This document shows, piece by piece, positions 42,277 through 51,700 of a stretch of 64,000 nucleotides of DNA; position 1 is the stretch's first letter, and each line of letters begins with the position of its first letter. The notes under the pieces were generated by a model. That model saw nothing but the letters and a program-made list of their open reading frames with translations, did not search any database and was not told the DNA's origin. Both the position numbers and the translations under genes were made by a program. Source of the DNA: Spiroplasma endosymbiont of 'Nebria riversi' (lineage in GTDB: Bacteria; Bacillota_I; Bacilli_A; Mycoplasmatales; Nriv7); contig NZ_CP065193.1 of NCBI RefSeq assembly GCF_018831625.1, forward strand, positions 1,116,001 through 1,180,000. Reading direction: 5' to 3'.

Positions 42277-43387
42277 CTATAGCGCGGACATATGTTGGTT
42301 TCAAGAGGTTTTTAAAAGTTTGTTTAAAAAATTGAATGGGGTGTCTTTTATTGTTCAATGATTCCTTTGGAAGTTATAAAAGTAATAATATTCATTTAAA
42401 TATCTTTGTAATTCATTAGTATTAAATCTTTTGATATCATCTAACAATAATAAATTATTATAATTCTTATGAAATCTTTCTATCTTACCATTACTTTGTG
42501 GTGACCTTATTGGAGTAGTTTCGTGTATTATCTTATTATCTTTTAAATATTTACTAAAAGGTCTTTCTTTTATCTTATATTCATTTTTATTACTCCAATT
42601 AGTAGTAGTAAATTCTGGAGCATTATCAGTTCTAATTCGTTTAATTTCTATTCCAAACTTCTTAAAATCATATATTGCTCTTTGTACAGCATTAATCGCA
42701 TTATTAGTTCCTAAGCTATCATAAAAATAACCAAATACTATTCTTGTCTTTTCATCAATAAAGTCATAAACATACATATTTTTTTCTACCGGATATTTTG
42801 ACTTGGGAAAGTATTTAGCATCCATTTGTATTAATTCAATTTCTTTTACTTCATAACGATGATAATAACGCTTGTTTTCCTTAATTTTTTGTCTAATTTT
42901 ATCATAGCGAGGGTTATTTTTAATTCAACGATAAAATGTTCTGATAATTCCTTGGTAAATAATATTTATGGGCGTCATGCTCGCCGCTAAGAAGATTATT
43001 ATATAATGAACAAACACCACCAGCTTTGATATTTTTGTATTTGTAAAATAAATCACATACTTTTTTACGACTTTCAATATTAAATTGATAATGAGGATTT
43101 AATGGTTTTGTTGATTTAATTATTAAATTATCAAAATCATTTGCATAATAACCATTAATAATTTTTTTAGCTCAACGATAAAAAGTTATATCAATATTGT
43201 GAAAGTGTTTTTTAACTAATGATTTTAAAGTATTTTTTTCGGTATAAAATTGTTTGCATAGGTTTAAATAACTGTTAATTCGTTTTTTAGTTTTATGATA
43301 GTTTTTATCTCGATAAAAACTCTTTAATCAGCATTGTAAGCGTGCTTCTAAATCTGATAATTGATTTTCAACGATAATATATTTCAT
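42277..43387 (-). pseudogene. Integrase-core (rve) transposase, copy 2 (one frameshift)
   Basis: Homologue of 35113-36086 and nearly complete. IQMDAKYFPKSKYPVEK holds the first Asp, KRIRTDNAPEFTTTNW the second, TPIRSPQSNGKIERFHKN the Glu. One extra base near 42970 breaks the frame between the helical N terminus and the core. The natural stop (42277) directly abuts the 22-bp repeat, so the gene ends exactly at the element end. IS3/IS481-like; family assignment is approximate. Confidence 0.7.
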
Positions 43388-43631
43388 TGTTTATAACCCT
43401 GCTTTCTATTTAATTGTTTTTGTTAATTTAATTTGATTATAATCAACCGTTACTTGTAAATTTATCAAATTTTTTCATATTTAATGACCTAAAAAAGTAG
43501 AAATTTTTATTTGTTGGTATATAATGAAATTCCAATCCAAAGAGACTGTAGATTAATTTTTGGAGAAAGGTTGTTGATTATTCGGTAAATTTTATTAATT
43601 AGTAAAAATTCACGAAAAGGATTTGATTAAT
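43388..43631. promoter_or_regulatory. Divergent effector/transposase control region (MED)
   Basis: 244 bases between start codons. Effector side has TATAAT near 43521, GGAGAAAGGTTG, TTTATTAATTAGTAAAAATT and an AAAAGGATTT ribosome site, homologous to the toxin side in ME1-ME3. The transposase side is unrelated to theirs. Confidence 0.6.
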
Positions 43632-44705
43632 ATGAAAAAACTTTTAGAATTACTAGGAACAATAACCATAGCGGGAAACGGGATATCAGGAATTGTTGGA
43701 AACGCTCCGGCTTCAGAAATTAAAAGTAAAATTAATTATTCACAAACAAATAATTTATAAAATTTAAATAGAGTACAAAGAAATATATGTAATAATTATT
43801 ATATTGAAAAACTCACCAATATAGAATCTGATATTAGAAATATTGCCGTTGATAGTAAAGGAAATATTTATTTTAGTAAAAGTAAAAGTAATGATGTTAA
43901 TTATAATATTTATGTTTTAAAGCAAGGCGAAACAACAGAAACTAAAATTATGGGAATACCAAATACAAATATTAAATCAATAGTTGTTGATAATAATGAT
44001 AATATATATATTGCAACTGGTTTACTTTATAATTTTGATTGTAATGTTTATATTTTAAAAGAAGACGAAACAACCGCAACCAAAATAAATGGTATAAATG
44101 AAGAGCGTGTTACCTCAATTATAATAAACAATAATGATATTTATTTTGGAACAAGTAGTGGTCATATTTATGTATTGAAAAATGGAACAACCGTGCCTGA
44201 GCAAATAAATTTTAAACAAATTTTTACAAATTCTGATGATGTTAATACTCTAGCTATTAATAAAAAAGGTGATATTTATTTTGAAATATATCAAAATGGT
44301 GGTAATAATAATGGAATATATGTTTTAAAACAAGGAGCAAATGAAGTTCAAAAATTTACACAAATAGATAGACGAGATATTAAAGCAATAGTTGTTGATA
44401 ACAATGATAATATGTACTTTGGTACAGATTATTTTACTTACTTATTAAAAAGTAATACAGAATTTACAAAAATATATAGAATACAAGGTAATAGAAATAT
44501 ATTAATTGATAATAAAAACAATGTTTATTTTATTAATTATAATAACATTTATTTATTGTCAAAAAATAAAATAAAATCTTTAACACCAACTGTTAGACAA
44601 ATTGATACATTAGAAGGCATTGATATTTGAAATAGTTTTATTGATAAAATCACTAATAAAATTTATTTTGCAACTTCTAAGGGGCCATATATATTTAAAA
44701 AATAG
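43632..44705 (+). pseudogene. Effector E4: secreted beta-propeller protein (one nonsense)
   Basis: Signal MKKLLELLGTITIAGNGISG like those of E1-E3. Seven or so propeller blades of the form IKSIVVDNNDNIYIAT followed by NVYILKEDETT, the two-component-regulator or NHL/SMP-30 type rather than PQQ type. It has no ETX-like C-terminal domain. TAA at 43758 (codon 43) stops it just after the signal; the remaining 315 codons are open and include one UGA Trp. Binding or adhesion is plausible; target unknown. Confidence 0.65.
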
Positions 44706-44969
44706 ATAAACATAATATGAAAAAATTATTATCAATTTTATGGAGCAATCAATTTAACAACAAGTATAAAAAGTTTAATTTCTTGATTTCTTGTAAAAAT
44801 AAGAAAAATATTAAAATCAGTAATTAATTAAAATCACTGATTTTAATTTTTTCAAAATAGAAAGAAGAATTAAAATGAAAAAGTTGCTTAGTTGTTTAGG
44901 GGTATTGTCATCATAGAAAACTACCTTTATATATAGGTCAGTAATTTTAACAGTTTTTAAATTTAATTA
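44706..44969 (+). other. Terminator and secreted-protein stubs
   Basis: 44813-44850 is a terminator (AAAATCAGT with ACTGATTTT, then T-run). A short frame MKKLLSILWSNQF begins at 44717, and MKKLLSCLGVLSS begins at 44875 and stops at once. Both look like leftovers of signal-peptide genes. Confidence 0.55.
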
Positions 44970-45446
44970 TTAAGGATTTTCAATTTCAATTTCAAAATCA
45001 TTTATTTTTTCTAAAAAGTAATCTTTTGTGAGATTATTATTGGTTCAAACATTTAACTATGTGCCTTTTGCTTTGATTGTTATTTTTTTATTAATTATTC
45101 ATTTATCATCTTCATTTTCTATTTTTGTTCCGTGTGTAGTTATTAATTTTCTAATTTTTTCTTGTTTATCTTGATTATTTTGAAATTTTTGTGTAAATAG
45201 GAAAGTAAAGTTGTTTAAATTTTTTAATTCTGGTATTTTCTCATTTAAATTGCTATTATCTTTTTTATATATTTGAACTCGTACAATTTTTGTATTTGAA
45301 ATTCAAAATTCTACTTTTTCTAAGTCTTTGATTTTAAAATCATAAACTTTATTCTTTTGTTCTACTAATTCATTCGCTTTTTTAGAACAGCCCGCTATTG
45401 TCAATGCCGTTAGTCACGAAAGAGTTATTATGTTTAAAATTTTCAT
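44970..45446 (-). pseudogene. Viral-tail lipoprotein with late nonsense
   Basis: Signal MKILNIITLSWLTALTIAGC with lipobox. Body contains KVYDFKIKDLEKVEFWIS, the module found with the ORF1 signal at 25547 and within 46919. TAG at 45057-45059 truncates it after 129 residues; 28 codons remain open beyond. A product lacking only the tail may still be made. Confidence 0.6.
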
Positions 45447-45492
45447 TATTTTAACTCCTTTATTGTTTTTTTTGAATATATATATATATATA

Positions 45493-46919
45493 TTATACAA
45501 AAATTCTTAAAATCATTAGAAAAATGGCAAATCCAATTAAAAACTGAAAGGTATAATAAAAGGCGGGTACCGTTTTAAAAACCGGAAAAACAGTAGTTGA
45601 AAAGTTAATTGTTGCTTTCACAATGATTGCTAACGGGCGCAAAATTGTAATGATTTGTGACGCTGTTAGCATTCAGTTAATCATTTTAATACCAGAATTT
45701 TGAATGGCACAACCGATAGCATTAAATGTGGGTATTAACCGTCCGGAATATTTACAATTTGCTGGTGGAATTAAGTCGTCTCATTCCGAATTTGTCGAAC
45801 CGTCCGGAATAAACGCGGTGAAATTCAGAACATTAAAATCATAGATTTTAAAATTGTAGTTATAGTTGTTTCCTTTGTGATAAAGCGGGAGTGTTAAGGT
45901 AAAAATATTAATACCATAACGAATATCAATGTCAGTATTGAGATAATTAATACTGTTAGCGGTTTTGTTGGCGGTTGGTAAGACAATGAGTTTATTATCA
46001 TAGGATTTAAGGACATTAAAATCAATTTGGTAGATACTATATTGTTTTTTAACCGCATCGTAATTCTCTTGATGTGTTTTTTTATCAAAAGTAAAGAAAT
46101 AACTTCTTAGTAGTAATTCTGAATTACCAGTAACGTTGATTAAATATTTTTTGGGATAAAAAGTAATTAACGAACGATAAAAGAAACCAATTTGAATAAA
46201 GTAATCTTTGTTGTAGTCATCTATGCCCTTAAAATCAATTTCGGTATATGTTTTTTCGTCCATATCAAAAATAGCATAAAATAAACTGGCAAAGAAGTTA
46301 CCAAGAATTTCGTAGATTTCGTTAAAAACATTTTTGTAATCGTTATTGTTAATATTAGAAATGTTGTTTTTAAAATAAAGGTAAATGTCATTCCTTGATT
46401 CGGGGTCGTAGCGTAAAAAACTAAATTTAACATTAAGGTAATTTAAAGTACCAAAAAGATACTTAATTAAGTAATAATCATTAGTCTTTTCGGTGTCGTA
46501 TTTTCAGATTTCACTTTCACCGTGTAATTTGTAAATAATTATTTCCAGCAATTAAGGTTTTATTAAAAGCTTTGATTTTTAAAATATTTGTATTAATTTC
46601 ATCTTCACTACTAGAAGTTTTGTGATAAAAATAACTTTCGTTTTTAAAACCATGATTTTCAATTTAAATTTTTTAATTCTGGTAATTTCTCATTTAGATT
46701 GATGTTATCTTTTTTTTCTATTTGAACTCGTAAAATTTTTGTATTTGAAATTCAAAACTCTACTTTTTTTAAGCCTTTGATTTCAAAATTATAAGTTTTA
46801 TCATTTTGTCTTTTATTTCTAATTAGTTGTGATGTTGGTTTGTCATTATTAATGTTTTGCGGAATGGTAAAAATGTTATTAAAACTAATAATTAACACTG
46901 TAAATATTTTCATAAACAT
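45493..46919 (-). pseudogene. ORF1 chimera (lipoprotein-family module plus ORF1 C-terminal part)
   Basis: ORF1 signal (MFMKIFTVLIISF), then about 60 residues of the KTYNFEIKGLKKVEFWISNT module, then an out-of-frame junction near 46660 into the C-terminal 400 residues of ORF1. A second shift is near 46545. The C-terminal membrane segment ends beside a TA microsatellite (about 45476-45495). Non-functional as it stands. Confidence 0.65.
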
Positions 46920-46974
46920 TTTTATCACTCCTTTTTAAAATATTTTATTTTTTATTTTTTTGCTTTTGATTTTT

Positions 46975-47316
46975 TTAATAAGTCACTCAATGTAATTTTT
47001 CAAATTTAATTACAAAATATATTGCTCCGCCTCATCAAAAAACAAATATTCCTGCTAGCATAATCCCTCTATTGAACTTGCCAAAGAATTTAACCATCTC
47101 TTCATTCATAAAATTATTAAATTCGTCACTTGTTCCGGTTATTCATTTAGTATCGATTACTGTTAATGCACAAATTAATAAGCTTATAAAGATGAAAATG
47201 ATACTTAATACTATTTTTAACCACTGCTTTTTAAAAGAATTTTTAATTCTTAATTTTAATGGCGTTTTTTCTTTTAAATTATCTTTTTTAAATAATTTGC
47301 CTAAAAGTTTTTTCAT
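46975..47316 (-). CDS. P10-P11 fusion protein
   Basis: 113 residues. P10 up to FEKL in its second membrane helix, then HWVTY from the end of P11 after a deletion of about 300 bases. The stop differs from both parents. Both P10 helices are kept, so a shortened P10 may work; P11 is gone. Confidence 0.55.
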
Positions 47317-47337
47317 TTTTATTCTCCTTTCATATTT

Positions 47338-47530
47338 TTATCGTCCTTTAATCACAATAAATAAAGCAATAAGTACACAAGTAACACCAAGAATGGTGAA
47401 GATTGGATGTTGCGAAAATGTTCGAGCCATTGGTTTAAATCTACGCTAATATATTTTGTTAAAGTTTCAAAATGACTACCAGCTAATAATCCAAGAAAAG
47501 TTATTAAAATAAAAAAAATAATTAGTTTAA
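47338..47530 (-). pseudogene. Plectrovirus P9 (lost start, internal deletion)
   Basis: The ATG of 4606 has become ATT and about 70 bases in the amphipathic middle are missing (junction near 47445). Confidence 0.65.
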
Positions 47531-47536
47531 AAAATG

Positions 47537-47821
47537 TTATTTACCATGATTTGGTTTTATGGGATTTATAAGTTTTTTAACTATTCCTCATGCACTTAAA
47601 CGGCCCTTATTTTTAACAGCATATTGGCGTTGTTTTTCTAAATTAACTTGTTGACTACCAAATCCAAGAATAATTGCCATAAGAAATTCTACAGCCGGTG
47701 TTAAGAATAAAGGAAATATTAATTGAATTTTTGTTCCTGGTACTTCTAAACTTCAAATTAAATCAAAAACTTTATAAAGCATTTGGGCGAGAAAGTCGGC
47801 CATTTTTGCGAGATTTTCCAT
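47537..47821 (-). CDS. Plectrovirus P8 membrane protein
   Basis: 94 residues, homologous to 4319-4603 with a changed C-terminal tail (NPIKPNHGK). Intact. Confidence 0.65.
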
Positions 47822-47824
47822 TTT

Positions 47825-48814
47825 TTATTGTTCCTTTTCTTTCATTTTTCTTAAAAATTTGCTAAATTTATCCATTTTTAAGTATTCTAAGTCTTCTAAA
47901 TCAATTGCTGTGTCATTATAGTATTTGTCTTCATAGTCAGGATTTACTTTTGAATTTAAGTAATCTCTTAAAAACGCTAGGTAAAAAGAATTATAAGTAT
48001 TAAGTATTGGTAAAGGAATTTTTAGTTTAAAAAAATAAATATCAAGTTCAGGAATATCACGATATTTAATGCGACGGCCCTTTTTACTATTTTTAGCATC
48101 AATTAAGGTGTTTCGTCAGCGTTCATATTCTTCAATACTCGTAAAGGTACCATAGATGACTTTTAAGTAAGGGTGAAAAATATTAATGGGTTTTTTACGA
48201 ATGCCGACAATTACATTATTAGCAATATCACGAACTTTAACTCAAATATGTTTATCTCTTCTTTGACCGCTAGCGAGAACAATATGGCCAAAATGCTGTG
48301 CCAGAGCGAAATATTCTTGGATACCGGTTTCTTCGTTTTTGGTATTATTTTTTTCTCAATCGGTCCCCTCTAAAAATAAATTGGTTTCATCTCATAAAAG
48401 TAAGGTTTTGTCTGGTAATACCAGATAATCAAAGTCTAACAATCTCATATGACCTAAACTTAATTTTTGGGTTTATAATAATGGAAACGTTGATGCGATA
48501 TGATATTTCTTCTTTTTTAGTAATTTTGATGCGTATGCTAGAAAAGCAGTTTTTCCAGTTCCTAATGAACCAATCACAATATTTAATGGTGAATTTTTTA
48601 AGAAATTAATAACTTTGTTAATTTGTGTTAAATTACCGATTTTAAAAAGAAAAATTAAAATACAACCTGCTAAAAATAAATAGCTCACAATGTTTTTAAA
48701 ATAACCATTGTAAATATATCAAATTGCTCCTCAATGTCATAAAATTAAAAATGAGGCGCGATTTAATTCAATAAAATGGTTATTTTTTTCTATTATTCAT
48801 TTGCAAAATTTCAT
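47825..48814 (-). pseudogene. Zot-like assembly ATPase (nonsense)
   Basis: 330-codon frame, Walker A GSLGTGKT. TAA at about 48473 stops it at codon 114, identical in position and sequence to the ME1 copy (3667). The ribosome-site stem is kept with a G-U pair. Downstream frame is open to 47825 and gives the native C terminus. Confidence 0.8.
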
Positions 48815-48838
48815 CTTGCACCTCACTTTATTTTTTTG

Positions 48839-49084
48839 TTAGCGTACTCCTCCAAATAATTTTTCAAACATTTTAAAGCAAATAAAGAATATTACCAAAA
48901 TAAATGGAAAAATGAAGATTCAGTAGTCAGCAAAGAAGTTACCGACTTGCGGAATATTAACAGCAATAATATCTCACATTTTAGTAAACGCCGTTATAAT
49001 TGCATTTCATTATTTAATCTTCGCGTCTCTAGCTGTTATTTTTTCTACTGTTGCTGTTGTATCGGCTAAGAAAGTTCCAATCAT
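48839..49084 (-). pseudogene. Plectrovirus P6 coat-like protein (nonsense)
   Basis: TTA Leu of the ME2 copy is TAA here at codon 25 (about 49010), and Met-Thr is replaced by Lys-Ile before it. The C-terminal membrane helix remains encoded. Confidence 0.65.
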
Positions 49085-49103
49085 ATAATCACCCCCCTTC
49101 TTT

Positions 49104-49238
49104 TTAAAACATTCATCATTTATATTCAAAGTTTTTCTTAAATTTGTTAAAACCACGATTAGTCTTAACACGACTGTATTTTTTCCTAATTAATTTTGAA
49201 TTTCTTTGGGAATGCATCACAATGTAACTTCTTGACAT
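49104..49238 (-). CDS. Plectrovirus P5 basic small protein
   Basis: 44 residues, same as 2906-3040 and 19802-19936 with minor changes. Confidence 0.6.
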
Positions 49239-49249
49239 TAATTTTGTCT

Positions 49250-49483
49250 CTACCTAAATACTACTGATATGGTTTTTCAAAATAACATTAGAATAAATCA
49301 CACTATAATAGCTGTTAGTAATCAAAAGGCAATGTTTGCTATTAAAAGCCAAAGTGTTTCTTGGGTTAAATCAATTTCTTTGCCACCACTAATATGAGCC
49401 GGAATAGTTGTAATTTGAATAAATAAATCTCAGAAAGTTTGTTTAATTTGTTCTCAATCAAATTCTTTTAAGTTTATTGTCAT
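49250..49483 (-). CDS. Plectrovirus P4 membrane protein (intact)
   Basis: 77 residues, start MTINLKEFDWEQIKQTFW; two hydrophobic segments, the second (about 50-70) clearly membrane-spanning. Codon 7 is GAA, showing that the TAA in ME1 and ME2 is a mutation. Six UGA Trp codons. Function unknown. Confidence 0.65.
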
Positions 49484-49486
49484 TTT

Positions 49487-49648
49487 TTATCTCCTAAAAA
49501 TCATTTTTATTGGTAAATATATAATTGAAATTAATGCGAAAAGAAAAATAATGATGATAATTAATCCGGCAATAAACGCAACTTGTACAGGCATTTTTTC
49601 TATCGGAATAAATAGTTTTAATAATTCCATAATAATTTCTCAAAACAT
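49487..49648 (-). CDS. Plectrovirus P3 small membrane protein
   Basis: 53 residues, central membrane helix, start overlapping the P2 stop as in the other copies. Confidence 0.65.
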
Positions 49649-49869
49649 TATTTTTTATTCTCATTATTTTCTTTTGAATTAGGGGTTTTAACTCATTCTT
49701 CAAAGCGAGCAATAAACACTTTTTCGTCTTTTGTAAAATTACCAGTATTATTTTTAATGGCATTTTTATATTTAATTCTAATTTTTATTTTGGCATAAAT
49801 TTTATAAGCAAAATATGCCAGTAACATTATGCAGATGATAATAAATATTAGTCCAATCGCAATATTCAT
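49648..49869 (-). CDS. Plectrovirus P2 small membrane protein
   Basis: 73 residues, N-terminal membrane helix and FTKDEKVFIARFEEW tail. Intact. Confidence 0.7.
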
Positions 49870-49871
49870 TT

Positions 49872-50198
49872 TTAAACTCCTTTAAAATAATTATAATTTG
49901 TATCTTTTTTGTTGTTTTCTTTTTCGGCAATGAAGAAACTTAATAATTCTTGTCCTTTAATTAACTTGGTTTCTTGCTCTTGTTTATTAATTGAGATTAC
50001 TTGGTGTTCATTATTTTTGATTATTCCGATGCAAATGGAATTTTCATATTTTCCTTTATAAACAAATCGTTTTGGAAACCAAATACCGATTTGTTTATAA
50101 AATCACGGAATTTTTGGTGCTTTAATTAAAATTGCATTTTGTGTTTCTTTTAAGAGATATTTTTTAGTATTTAAGAAAATGTTTTCAATGTTTTTCAT
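49872..50198 (-). CDS. Plectrovirus P1 (intact)
   Basis: 108 residues, start MKNIENIFLNTKKYLLKE, with IGIWFPKRFVYKGKYENSI. AAGAAAGG ribosome site. First gene of MED. Confidence 0.7.
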
Positions 50199-50590
50199 AA
50201 TAAATTACCTTTCTTATTTGTTATAAACTAAGTTATTTAACTAAGTTTTTTAAACATTTATATATCGCAGATTTGAATGTTTAACAATTTTTGTTAGTAA
50301 ACTTCGTTTACTAATTAACTTAGTTTGATTGAGCTCATATTTATTTATTGATTTTGTGTAAAACTAACATAAGTGTGTGCTTTACACAAAAAATTTTAAA
50401 ATATGTAAGGTAACACAGACATTTTAGACCAGTAAGAATGCTCCTCTTAACAATAATTTTTTAAAGGAGTTAGGTATTTTAATTAATAAAATTAAACTAA
50501 CTTTATTAATTTATTAACTTGTTCGAACAAAAACTAAATTCTATTAAATTCTATTTAAAAAGTTGTGTTGTAAATATGAGAACACTTTTT
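50199..50590 (-). other. MED left-end non-coding region
   Basis: No gene. Contains the degenerate P1-proximal hairpin (near 50250-50280), the GAGCTC near-palindrome (50331), a hairpin TTGTGTAAA with TTTACACAA (near 50354-50389), and the second 22-bp repeat at 50386-50407. 50408-50590 is unassigned AT-rich sequence. Confidence 0.55.
50386..50407. repeat. 22-bp direct repeat, right of MED
   Basis: Identical to 42255-42276. Confidence 0.6.
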
Positions 50591-50639
50591 AGGTGTGCCA
50601 AAAAATGCTTTTTGGTAATTTCGAGCATTTCTCGCACCT
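50591..50639 (+). promoter_or_regulatory. Possible three-way-junction structure
   Basis: Outer AGGTGTG pairs with CGCACCT; inside are CCAAAAA/TTTTTGG (4-base loop) and CGAG/CTCG. All three helices can coexist. Lies directly before a 17-bp inverted repeat. Confidence 0.45.
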
Positions 50640-50718
50640 AGTTAGCTAACATAACTTAGTTAACATAAGAGAGATAACATAGATTTGTTTAGATAGTTAA
50701 CTATGTTAGCTAACTAGG
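50637..50718 (+). promoter_or_regulatory. 17-bp inverted repeat with GTTAAC-type iterations
   Basis: CCTAGTTAGCTAACATA (50637-50653) and its exact complement (50702-50718) flank further AGTTAACATA and GATAACATA motifs. Located 78 bases before the first prophage gene. Candidate operator or replication-initiator site. Confidence 0.6.
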
Positions 50719-50795
50719 AAATTGTATATAAGGAAGGATATATATTATCTTTTTACAAAAACCAAAAAATTATTGATATGAGGAGTTAAAAAATA

Positions 50796-51173
50796 ATGAC
50801 TAACTTAAAAAATTTGTTTTTGAATAAAAAATATATTGTTGCTGAAACAACAAATGTGATTTTACTATCAATTACCAATAGTGGTGGTGTTTCTTGAGTT
50901 CCTCGAAAACTAGTATACCCATCAATTAAATATGCAAATCAGATGGTGATCGGTATTTTTACAGAAAATGATTATTAAGTTATTAAGTATGATGCTAACG
51001 GTGCACAGAAAATTACAACCATTAAGGGGTAAGAAATTATTAATTTGTATGAAGAAGTGAAAATTAAAAATCGACAAAAATTTTTAGAAAATATTAAAAA
51101 ATCTGAACTTGATAAAGATATTAATTTTAATTATATTATTCCCGAATGACTAAAAGAAACTGATTTAAATTAG
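50796..51173 (+). pseudogene. P1-like protein of second prophage (two nonsense codons)
   Basis: Distant relative of plectrovirus P1 (start MTNLKNLFLNKKYIVAET; SWVPRKLVYPSIKYANQ aligned to the P1 core). TAA at 50976 and 51030 interrupt 125 codons. Ribosome site GAGGAG. It links the two virus kinds in gene content. Confidence 0.6.
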
Positions 51174-51196
51174 ATTAAATCTTGAACAAGTGCGAG

Positions 51197-51412
51197 ATGT
51201 CTAAAAAATATTGTTATGTTATATATTCTTGCGAAACTAATGAGTTAGTCGGTGTTTATGATAATGTTGCTGAAATTGTAGAACGCTATTATGGGTTTTC
51301 GCGTAATGACCCTAATTTTAAAAGAAAAGTACACTCATTAGAAACTGTAATTTATTACAAGAAAAAAGCTATTCGTCCGCGAAAATGAATTATTTATAAA
51401 GAAATAATTTAG
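51197..51412 (+). CDS. Small basic hypothetical protein
   Basis: 71 residues, start MSKKYCYVIYSCETNELVG, end KKKAIRPRKWIIYKEII with a UGA Trp. Two short beta strands then a basic helix; resembles phage-type small regulatory proteins of the form 'YxIYdxxtnElvgvydnvaEi', without an assignable function. Confidence 0.55.
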
Positions 51413-51698
51413 GAAGATTAATTAAAGGAAAATAAACATTTTTATTTACTTAAAGCATTACGCCAAAAATATTCTTATAAAGAATTAATTACAGCGTTAA
51501 AAGCAATTAATTGTCAATTGAAAGAAAAATCATTGCAATGTGAGTTTAAAAGAATAGAAAATTATTGTAAGCGGAAAACTAAAAAAAACTTATGATTATC
51601 AAAATTGCTTTGTGCCACAAGCAAAATGAACTAAAAAACAAGAATTAAAAATAGAGAATGACAAATTAAAAATAATTAAGAAAGGAATTGATAGTTAA
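51413..51698 (+). pseudogene. Helical phage protein fragment, shift at A8
   Basis: Reads LLKALRQKYSYKELITALKAIN up to 51581-51588 (A8), where one base fewer joins it to YDYQNCFVPQAKWTKKQELK and a stop at 51698. No clear start codon. The final part resembles the coiled-coil frame at 26207-26433. Confidence 0.45.
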
Positions 51699-51700
51699 TT

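Larger units (their letters stand above)
42277..50407 (-). mobile_element. MED: plectrovirus of a second type with propeller effector
   Basis: 8.1 kb on the minus strand: P1 to Zot to P10/P11, ORF1 and lipoprotein (50198 down to 44970), then effector E4 (plus) and an rve-type transposase (minus) in place of UPF0236. It is flanked by 22-bp direct repeats rather than the terminal inverted repeats of ME1-ME3. It lies head-to-tail with the single-gene remnant at 41711-42276. P1, P2, P3, P4, P5 and P8 are intact. Confidence 0.6.

Noticed and set aside
42970..43387. OrfA-OrfB arrangement with programmed shift in the rve-type transposase
   Set aside because: The homologue at 35113-36086 is continuous across the same place, so the shift at about 42970 is a mutation.
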